Positions 16,087-22,464 of a stretch of DNA of 64,000 bases are shown here, in pieces. Below the pieces are notes generated by a model. The model saw only the letters and a list, made by a program, of their open reading frames with translations. It did not search any database and was not told where the DNA came from. Source of the DNA: Streptomyces shenzhenensis (GTDB lineage Bacteria; Actinomycetota; Actinomycetes; Streptomycetales; Streptomycetaceae); NCBI RefSeq assembly GCF_021462265.1, contig NZ_JAJONF010000031.1, positions 1 to 64,000 of the forward strand, written 5' to 3'. A program made the position numbers and the translations under genes. Numbering within the stretch: position 1 is the stretch's first letter; each line of letters starts with the position of its first letter.

Positions 16087-16752
16087 ATGGCCGATCTCGA
16101 CGCCCTGCGCGCCCGCTGGCTGACCGCCTTCCTCAGGTCGCGGGACGACGACTCCCGCACGCCCGACCCGCACCGGTACGCCGACGAACTGCTCCGCCGC
16201 TGGCAGGAGCCCCAGCGGCGGTACCACACGGTCGCGCACCTCGTCGCGGTCCTCGACCACGTCGACGTGCTGGAGGAGTACGCGGACGAACCGGACCTGG
16301 TCAGGCTCGCCGTCTGGTTCCACGACGCCGTGTACCTCCCGGACCGGTCGACGAACGAGGAGCGCTCGGCCCGCCTCGCCGAACGCGCCCTGCCCGAGGC
16401 CGGGCTCCCGGCACGGCAGACCGCCGAGGTCGCCCGTCTGGTCCGGCTCACCGTCACCCACGACCCGGCCCCCGGCGACCGCAACGGCGAGGTCCTGTGC
16501 GACGCCGACCTCGCGATCCTCGCCGCCCCGCCCGCCGCGTACGCCGCCTACACCGCCGAAGTACGCGAGGAGTACCACTTCGTCCCGAACGACGCCTTCC
16601 GTGCGGGCCGTTCCGCGGTCCTGCGCCAACTCCTGGTCCTGCCGCAGCTGTTCAGAACGCCGTACGGCCGTACCGAGTGGGAGCCGACCGCCCGCTACAA
16701 CCTCACCGCCGAGCTGGAAATGCTGTCGACCGCCGAGGACCCGGCGACCTAG
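16087..16752 (+). CDS. HD-domain protein, predicted metal-dependent phosphohydrolase
   Basis: 221 residues. HD-superfamily ligands are visible as RRYHTVAHL (His), VWFHDAVY (His-Asp pair near residue 80) and LCDADLAIL (Asp near 140). This matches the COG4339 type, small single-domain HD proteins of unknown substrate. ATG 16087 follows GGGAGAA by eight bases. It diverges from the broken maleylpyruvate-isomerase-like gene and is followed ten bases later by a DinB-GNAT fusion, probably as one transcript. Confidence 0.85.
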   Translation: MADLDALRARWLTAFLRSRDDDSRTPDPHRYADELLRRWQEPQRRYHTVAHLVAVLDHVDVLEEYADEPDLVRLAVWFHDAVYLPDRSTNEERSARLAERALPEAGLPARQTAEVARLVRLTVTHDPAPGDRNGEVLCDADLAILAAPPAAYAAYTAEVREEYHFVPNDAFRAGRSAVLRQLLVLPQLFRTPYGRTEWEPTARYNLTAELEMLSTAEDPAT

Positions 16753-16762
16753 GGTGCGGCTC

Positions 16763-17833
16763 ATGCGTGAACTGGGCGGGGAGCAGATAACGGAGGCCGT
16801 CGCCGGCTGTGTCGCGGCGCTGCGGCCGGCGGTGGCACGGGACTGGACGGAGGTGACGGCGGGCGGGCTGGACTGGAACTGCCACGAGACGGCGCTCCAC
16901 GTCGCCGACGACCTCGTCGCCTACGCCGGCAACCTGGCGGGGCGCGCCCAGGGCAGGTACGTGCCCTTCGAGCTCAAGCTCGACGAGGGCACCGACAACT
17001 CCGGTCTGCTGCAGGTGATCGAGACGACCGGCGCCCTGCTCGCCGCCGCCGTCCGCACCGCCCCCCGCCACGTCCGCGCCTTCCACCCGTACCCCTTCCG
17101 CAGCGCCGACCGGGCGGGCTTCGCCGCCATGGGCATCGCCGAAGTCCTGCTCCACACCCACGACATGACACAGGGCCTGGGCCTCCCCTACCGGCCCGCC
17201 GGGGAACTCGCCGAGTCCGTCCTCGCCTACCTCTTCCCGCACGTCCAGCCCGGTCCGACGCCCTGGCCGACCCTGCTCTGGGCCACCGGCCGCGGCGAGC
17301 TGCCCGGCCGCGCCCCGGTGACCGACTGGCGCTGGAACAACAACCTCGTCATCCCCGCCGAACGCCTCGACCTCGTCGGCATCCGCCCCGCCGAAGCCCG
17401 TGACCTGCGCCTCGGCGGCGACGGCGGCTTCGAGTGGATCGAGGGCGGCCCCTACGAGGGCACCCGGGACGCGGCCGGCTTCCTGCTGAAGGCCTACGAA
17501 GGGGGCGTGCACCGGCCCGAGTTCGGCGTCTTCGCCCTGGTCCGCCGGGAGGACGGCCGGGCGATCGGCGGCATCGGCTTCCACTCCGCCCCCGACGACG
17601 AGGGCCGGGTGGAGATCGGCTACGACCTGACCGTGGCCGCCCGCGGCCACGGCTACGCGACGGAAGCACTCCGCGCCCTGGCCGACTGGGCGTTCGCCCG
17701 GGACGACGTACGGTCCCTGTTCGCGACCACGGAGGTGGCCAACATCGCCTCGCAGGCGGTCCTCACCCGCGCCGGGTTCAGCAAAGTGAGCGAGGACGAC
17801 GAGGGGCTCGCCTTCGAACTGCGGAAGAAGTAG
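16763..17833 (+). CDS. Fusion of maleylpyruvate isomerase-like (DinB) domain and GNAT acetyltransferase
   Basis: 356 residues. The N-terminal half (1-230) resembles the mycothiol-dependent maleylpyruvate isomerase/DinB fold: DWNCHETALHVADDLVAYAGNLA and MGIAEVLLHTHDMTQGLG, with histidines at likely metal positions. The C-terminal half (235-356) is a RimJ-type GNAT with LRLGGDGGFEWIEGG, IGYDLTVAARGHGYATEALRALADWA (acetyl-CoA loop R-G-H-G-Y-A) and NIASQAVLTRAGF. It could acetylate a small molecule or peptide bound or modified by the first domain. ATG 16763 has no clear ribosome site, and coupling to the HD gene 10 bases upstream is likely. Confidence 0.8.
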   Translation: MRELGGEQITEAVAGCVAALRPAVARDWTEVTAGGLDWNCHETALHVADDLVAYAGNLAGRAQGRYVPFELKLDEGTDNSGLLQVIETTGALLAAAVRTAPRHVRAFHPYPFRSADRAGFAAMGIAEVLLHTHDMTQGLGLPYRPAGELAESVLAYLFPHVQPGPTPWPTLLWATGRGELPGRAPVTDWRWNNNLVIPAERLDLVGIRPAEARDLRLGGDGGFEWIEGGPYEGTRDAAGFLLKAYEGGVHRPEFGVFALVRREDGRAIGGIGFHSAPDDEGRVEIGYDLTVAARGHGYATEALRALADWAFARDDVRSLFATTEVANIASQAVLTRAGFSKVSEDDEGLAFELRKK

Positions 17834-17847
17834 CGGCCGTTACGCCG

Positions 17848-18117
17848 TCACCGGGGCACGCCGCGCTTGCGCCGGCGCAGCCCCGCCCCGTGCAGCAGCC
17901 GCACCACCTCGCGGCTGCTGACCTCCACGGCACCGGCCAGTACCGCGTCGGCGTAGCGGTGGGAGGGGAGGTCGTAGTGGTCGCGCTCGAAGCCGCGCCG
18001 CGGCACGCCCAGCCCCTCGGCGAACAGGTGCAGCTCGGCGTATGACACATCGCTGACCAGGTGGGACCACATCCGGCCGTGACCCGGCCAGTTCGGCGGG
18101 TCGATGTACACCGTCAC
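17848..18117 (-). CDS. DUF4031 domain protein
   Basis: 89 residues that consist of one DUF4031 domain: TVYIDPPNWPGHGRMWSHLVSD (split around 2-23), LHLFAEGLGVPRRGFERDHYDLP and an arginine-rich tail LRRRKRGVPR. The family is small and uncharacterised. The GTG at 18117 overlaps the stop of the gene before it (GTGA), so the two form a coupled pair. Convergent with the DinB-GNAT gene, 14 bases away. Confidence 0.75.
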   Translation of the reverse strand: MTVYIDPPNWPGHGRMWSHLVSDVSYAELHLFAEGLGVPRRGFERDHYDLPSHRYADAVLAGAVEVSSREVVRLLHGAGLRRRKRGVPR

Positions 18118-18497
18118 GAGGGCGACTCCCCGTCCCGGAAGCCGCCCAGGGAGCCGACGGAGGCGACCTTCACGCCCGCCTTGTGGCACACCCAGTGCGG
18201 GTCCGGGCCGAGTTCCGGTTCGACGTCCAGGGCGTGCGGGTCGCCGGAGCCGCACACCGGGCACAGCGGCCAGCGGCCGTACCGCTCAAGGAGCGCGTCC
18301 TGTACGTCCTGGGCCACCAGGCCCGCCACGTACTCCGCACCGTCCGGCCACTGCTGGACCCACCATCGGCGCTGTACGACGGAGTCCTCCACCAGCGAGA
18401 CCACGTGCGCCTCGGCGACCTCGCCGGCGACCAGGTCGGCGAGAACCAGGGCGCGGGCTGCGTGCAACGCCTGCTCCAGGGGGCTTACGGGGTCCAT
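18114..18497 (-). CDS. Conserved hypothetical protein with a CxxC pair
   Basis: 127 residues, MDPVSPLEQALHAARALVLADL at the start, then a tryptophan-rich segment RRWWVQQWPDG and PLCPVCGSGDPHAL near residue 85, with a further HWVCHKAG. The cysteines may bind a metal, but no family function is known to me. It overlaps the DUF4031 gene by four bases. It diverges from the RpiR-type regulator with only 55 bases between the start codons, so their promoters overlap. Confidence 0.65.
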   Translation of the reverse strand: MDPVSPLEQALHAARALVLADLVAGEVAEAHVVSLVEDSVVQRRWWVQQWPDGAEYVAGLVAQDVQDALLERYGRWPLCPVCGSGDPHALDVEPELGPDPHWVCHKAGVKVASVGSLGGFRDGESPS

Positions 18498-18516
18498 GGA
18501 CCCATTGTGCGCGGTC

Positions 18517-18546
18517 TTGACCGGACGACCGAACCGAAAATATCTT
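18517..18546 (+). promoter_or_regulatory. Promoter of the RpiR gene, probably giving a leaderless mRNA
   Basis: TTGACC (18517-18522) and TATCTT (18541-18546) with an 18-base spacer. A start seven bases after the -10 falls on the GTG at 18553, which lacks a ribosome site. The combination predicts leaderless transcription. Confidence 0.5.
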
Positions 18547-18552
18547 TCAAGG

Positions 18553-19500
18553 GTGACCGAGGGTGTGAAGGAAATTTTCCGACCCCGTGAAAACGGCAAC
18601 GGCGGTGGCAGCGGCGTCGCGCCGCCGGCTCCCGCCGCCCTCGCGGCCAAGGTGCGGACCCTCGCGCCTTCCATGACCCGTTCCATGCAGCGCGTCGCCG
18701 AGGCCGTCGCGGGCGACCCGGCCGGCTGCGCGGCCCTCACGGTCACCGGACTCGCGAAGCTCACCGGTACCAGCGAGGCGACCGTCGTCCGCACCGCCCG
18801 GCTGCTCGGCTACCCCGGCTACCGCGACCTGCGGCTCGCCCTCGCCGGGCTGGCCGCGCAGCAGCAGTCGGGGCGGGCGCCCACGATCACCACCGACATC
18901 TCCGTCGACGACCCGATCGCCGACGTCGTCGCGAAACTCGCCCACGACGAGCAGCAGACCCTCGCGGACACGGCGGCCGGTCTCGACACGGCGCAGCTGG
19001 GGGCCGCCGTCAGCGCGCTCGCCGGGGCGCGGCGGACCGATGTGTACGGCATCGGGGCGTCGGGGCTGGTGGCCCAGGACCTCACGCAGAAGCTGCTGCG
19101 GATCGGGCTGATAGCGCACGCCCACAGCGATCCGCATCTCGCGGTCACCAACGCGGTGCAGTTGCGGGCCGGGGACGTGGCGATAGCGATCACGCACTCG
19201 GGGGCGACCGAGGACGTCATAGAGCCGTTGCGGGCGGCCTTCGAGCGGGGGGCCACGACCGTTGCCGTCACCGGGCGGCCGGGGTCCTCGGTGACGCGGT
19301 ACGCCGACCACGTGCTCACGACGTCGACCTCGCGGGAGAGCGAGCTGCGGCCGGCGGCGATGTCGTCGCGGACCAGTCAGTTGCTGGTGGTGGACTGTCT
19401 GTTCGTGGGGGTGGCGCAGCGGACGTACGAGGCGGCGGCGCCGGCGTTGGCGGCGTCGTACGAGGCGCTGGCCCATCGGCACCGGAGTTCTCCCCGATAG
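18553..19500 (+). CDS. MurR/RpiR family transcriptional regulator of the MurNAc cassette
   Basis: 315 residues. The N-terminal RpiR helix-turn-helix (about 40-110: MTRSMQRVAEAVAGDPAGCAAL, LAKLTGTSEATVVRTARLLGYPGYRDL) is followed by a SIS domain (130-280) with VYGIGASGLVAQDLTQKLLRIGL, VAIAITHSGATEDVIEPL and ARTSQLLVVD-like SSRTSQLLVVDCLF. SIS domains bind sugar phosphates; the neighbouring murQ and PTS genes make MurNAc-6-phosphate or its product the probable effector. GTG 18553 matches the predicted leaderless start; GTG 18565 is an alternative. Same strand as murQ, 134 bases upstream. Confidence 0.85.
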   Translation: MTEGVKEIFRPRENGNGGGSGVAPPAPAALAAKVRTLAPSMTRSMQRVAEAVAGDPAGCAALTVTGLAKLTGTSEATVVRTARLLGYPGYRDLRLALAGLAAQQQSGRAPTITTDISVDDPIADVVAKLAHDEQQTLADTAAGLDTAQLGAAVSALAGARRTDVYGIGASGLVAQDLTQKLLRIGLIAHAHSDPHLAVTNAVQLRAGDVAIAITHSGATEDVIEPLRAAFERGATTVAVTGRPGSSVTRYADHVLTTSTSRESELRPAAMSSRTSQLLVVDCLFVGVAQRTYEAAAPALAASYEALAHRHRSSPR

Positions 19501-19634
19501 ACCGCAGGGCTTGATCATCGTGGGACGTGCCGGTTCGTCGTGGCCTGTCGCGCCCACGCGGCGGTGGCCGCGCATCCGATACCGCTCCGCGCCCCTGGGG
19601 GTGCACTCGACCGAGTCAGGAAGAGCCGTTTCCC

Positions 19635-20564
19635 ATGACCACCGAACACCGTGCTCTGCGCTCCGAACTGGAGTCGCTCACCACCGAGGCGTTCCGCCCC
19701 GAGCTCGCCGGGATCGACACGCTCCCCACCCTCGACATCGCACGCCTCATGAACGGGGAGGACGCCAAGGTCGCCGCCGCCGTGGCTCTCCGGCTGCCCG
19801 AGATCTCGGCCGCGATCGACGCCATCGCCCCCCGTATGGCCCACGGCGGGCGGCTGGTCTACGCCGGGGCCGGTACCGCCGGGCGGCTCGGGATCCTGGA
19901 CGCCTCCGAGTGTCCGCCCACCTTCAACACCCGGCCCGGTCAGGTCACCGGGGTGATCGCGGGCGGGCCGGAGGCCATGGTCACGTCGGTGGAAGGGGCC
20001 GAGGACTCCGCCTCGCTGGCCCGGACGGACCTCGACGCCCTCGGAATCGACGCCTCCGACACCGTCGTCGGGATCTCGGCCTCCGGCCGCACCCCCTACG
20101 CCGTCGGCGCCGTCGAGCACGCCCGCGGTCTCGGCGCCCTGACCGTCGGTCTCTCCTGCAACGCGGGCAGTACGCTCGCGGCCGCCGCCGAGCACGGCAT
20201 CGAGGTCGTCGTCGGCCCCGAGCTGCTCACCGGCTCCACCCGCCTCAAGGCCGGCACCGCCCAGAAACTCGTCCTCAACATGCTGTCGACGATCACGATG
20301 ATCCGGCTCGGCAAGACCTACGGGAACCTGATGGTGGACGTCCGCGCCTCGAACGAGAAGCTGCGGGCCCGTTCGCGGCGGATCGTGGCCCTGGCGACCG
20401 GCGCCGGGGACGCCGAGATCGAAGCGGCCCTCACCGAGACCGGCGGCGAGGTGAAGAACGCCGTCCTGGTGATCCTGGCCGGCGTCGACGGGCCCACCGC
20501 CGCCCGCCTTCTGGAGGAGTCCGGCGGTCATCTGCGCGCGGCGCTCGCCACGACGGGCGGCTGA
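19635..20564 (+). CDS. murQ: N-acetylmuramic acid 6-phosphate etherase
   Basis: 309 residues. MurQ cleaves the lactyl ether of MurNAc-6-P to give GlcNAc-6-P, the step that feeds cell-wall sugar into the NagA pathway encoded near 47 kb. Signatures are TEAFRPELAGIDTL, LVYAGAGTAGRLGILDASECPPTF (SIS domain and catalytic glutamate, split over about 75-100), GISASGRTPYAVGAVEHAR, GLSCNAGST, GPELLTGSTRLKAGTAQK and NLMVDVRASNEKL. Length fits the family. ATG 19635 has AGGAAGAG upstream. Followed 16 bases later by a PTS permease gene, consistent with uptake as MurNAc-6-P. Confidence 0.92.
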   Translation: MTTEHRALRSELESLTTEAFRPELAGIDTLPTLDIARLMNGEDAKVAAAVALRLPEISAAIDAIAPRMAHGGRLVYAGAGTAGRLGILDASECPPTFNTRPGQVTGVIAGGPEAMVTSVEGAEDSASLARTDLDALGIDASDTVVGISASGRTPYAVGAVEHARGLGALTVGLSCNAGSTLAAAAEHGIEVVVGPELLTGSTRLKAGTAQKLVLNMLSTITMIRLGKTYGNLMVDVRASNEKLRARSRRIVALATGAGDAEIEAALTETGGEVKNAVLVILAGVDGPTAARLLEESGGHLRAALATTGG

Positions 20565-20580
20565 CCCGCACGCTCGGAGG

Positions 20581-21978
20581 GTGCAGAGATCGTCGTACGA
20601 CACCGCCGCCGCGCTGCTGCCCCTGGTGGGCGGCCCCGCGAACGTCACCTCCGTCGCCCACTGCATGACCCGGCTCAGGGTGGGTCTGGACGACCGCTCG
20701 CTCGTGGACGCCGAGGCGGTGCGGGCCGTGCCGGGGGTGCTGGGGGTGGTGACCGACGGGGACACCGTGCAGGTCGTCATCGGGCCGGGGGCCGTGGTGA
20801 CCGTGACCGCCGAGTTCGAGAAGCTGCTGTCGGCGCGGCGGCTCGCCGTCCGCGGAGCCGAGCTGCGGGCGGACCGGGCCCGCCGTAACGCGACCCCCGT
20901 CAAGACCGCCCTGCGCCGCGTCGCCGACGTCTTCGTGCCGCTCATCCCGGCCCTGATCGGCTGCGGGGTCCTGGCCGGACTCAACGGGCTCCTGGTGAAC
21001 ACCGGCCGGCTGCCCTGGCTCACCCCCGCCCTCGCCGCCATCGCCTCCGGCTTCATGGCCCTGATCAGCGTGTTCGTCGGGTACAACACGGCGAAGGTGT
21101 TCGGCGGGACGCCGGTCCTCGGGGGCGCGGTCGCGGCGATCGCCGTCTGGCCGGGCGTCGCGAAGGTGACCGCCTTCGGGGTGACGCTCGCCCCCGGGCA
21201 GGGCGGGGTCCTCGGAGCCCTGGCGGCGGCGCTGCTCGCGACGTACGTCGAACGGTGGTGCCGGGGCCGCGTCCCCGACGCCCTCGACGTCCTCCTCACC
21301 CCCACCGTGACCGTCCTCGTCGCGGGCCTCGCCACGCTCTACGGCCTCATGTACGCCGCCGGTCGCGTCTCCTCCGCCATCGGCACCGCCGCGAACTGGC
21401 TGCTCGTCACCACCGGACCGTTCGCCGGACTCGTCCTCGGCGGCCTCTTCCTCCCCCTCGTCATGCTGGGCCTGCACCAGGCCCTGATCCCCATCCACAC
21501 CACCCTCATCCAGCAGCAGGGCTACACCGTCCTGCTCCCCCTCCTGGCCATGGCGGGCGCGGGCCAGGTCGGCGCCGCCCTCGCCGTCTACGCCCGCCTC
21601 CGCCACGACACCTCGCTGCGGACGACCATCAGGTCGGCGCTCCCGGCCGGACTGCTGGGCGTCGGCGAGCCCCTCATCTACGGCGTCTCGCTCCCGCTGG
21701 GCCGCCCCTTCCTGACCGCCTGCGCGGGCGGGGCGGCGGGCGGCGCCTTCGTCGGTTTCTTCGCGGTGCTCGGCGACCGGGTGGGCGCCACCGCCATCGG
21801 CCCCTCGGGCTGGGCCCTGTTCCCCCTCCTCACGGGCAGCGGGGGCCCGGCCCTGGCGGCGGCGATCTACGCGGGCGGCCTGCTGACCGGTTACGCCGTG
21901 GGGTTCTTGGCGACCTACGTCTGTTTCAGCGGCGCCGGGGGCCCGGCGGGCCGGTCGCCTCGGCGCTCCACGGGATGA
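20581..21978 (+). CDS. PTS EIIBC permease, probably for MurNAc
   Basis: 465 residues. The EIIB domain (1-95) carries the phosphorylated cysteine in VAHCMTRLRVGL (about residue 28). The EIIC domain has eight to ten membrane segments, including LIPALIGCGVLAGLNGLL, LPLVMLGLHQALIPIH and the substrate motif GLLGVGEPLIYGVSLPLGRP. No EIIA is fused, so it must borrow a cytosolic EIIA such as Crr. The glucose/sucrose/MurNAc subfamily plus adjacent murQ suggests MurNAc uptake with phosphorylation. The GTG at 20581 directly follows GGAGG with almost no spacing, so the true start is uncertain by a few codons. Confidence 0.85.
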   Translation: MQRSSYDTAAALLPLVGGPANVTSVAHCMTRLRVGLDDRSLVDAEAVRAVPGVLGVVTDGDTVQVVIGPGAVVTVTAEFEKLLSARRLAVRGAELRADRARRNATPVKTALRRVADVFVPLIPALIGCGVLAGLNGLLVNTGRLPWLTPALAAIASGFMALISVFVGYNTAKVFGGTPVLGGAVAAIAVWPGVAKVTAFGVTLAPGQGGVLGALAAALLATYVERWCRGRVPDALDVLLTPTVTVLVAGLATLYGLMYAAGRVSSAIGTAANWLLVTTGPFAGLVLGGLFLPLVMLGLHQALIPIHTTLIQQQGYTVLLPLLAMAGAGQVGAALAVYARLRHDTSLRTTIRSALPAGLLGVGEPLIYGVSLPLGRPFLTACAGGAAGGAFVGFFAVLGDRVGATAIGPSGWALFPLLTGSGGPALAAAIYAGGLLTGYAVGFLATYVCFSGAGGPAGRSPRRSTG

Positions 21979-22145
21979 GGTCACCGGGGTCGTCGTCGGC
22001 GCCGTGCCCGGCGCCGTCCCAACAGCCCCTTGCCACGTCGCAGTTCACAGGACCGTCAGCGATATCGCGGGAAGCTCAGGCTGTTCTCAGTCACGGTCGC
22101 GGGTTGGCACACTGCTCTCTACGGGTCCGCGATCAGGGGGAGTGC

Positions 22146-22463
22146 ATGACGAACATCGGGTTGGCGGCAGCCATCGAGGAACTGCGTCAGGAGCTGTACG
22201 AGGCCCAGGACCGGGGCGCCCGGGAGCAGTTCGCCTTCGAGATCCAGGAGGCCCAGCTGGAGTTGCTGCTGGAGTTGCGGGACGACGTCAACGGCGACGG
22301 GAGGCTGCGGTTCGGGGTGGCGACCGCGGGCGCGGGCGCCGGTCACTCGACGGCCCGGTCGCACAAGTTGACGCTGAAGCTGCAGGTCAAGGACCGGGCG
22401 GCCGGCGGCAGCAACCCCGAGATCAGCGGAGAGCGGTCCGGTTCCTGGGACGAAGAAGGCTGA
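22146..22463 (+). CDS. Trypco2 family protein (trypsin-co-occurring domain 2)
   Basis: 105 residues. It begins MTNIGLAAAIEELRQELYEAQD, an amphipathic helix, then FEIQEAQLELLLELRDD, a glycine/alanine spacer and the strand KLTLKLQVKDR. This layout matches the trypco2 domain, named for sitting beside trypsin-like proteases in actinobacterial conflict systems. The ATG at 22146 has a GGGGGAG ribosome site. It ends one base before the TTG of the trypsin-NACHT gene, so the pair is translationally linked. Its role may be to sense, gate or be cut by the protease; this is inference. Confidence 0.8.
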   Translation: MTNIGLAAAIEELRQELYEAQDRGAREQFAFEIQEAQLELLLELRDDVNGDGRLRFGVATAGAGAGHSTARSHKLTLKLQVKDRAAGGSNPEISGERSGSWDEEG

Positions 22464-22464
22464 G

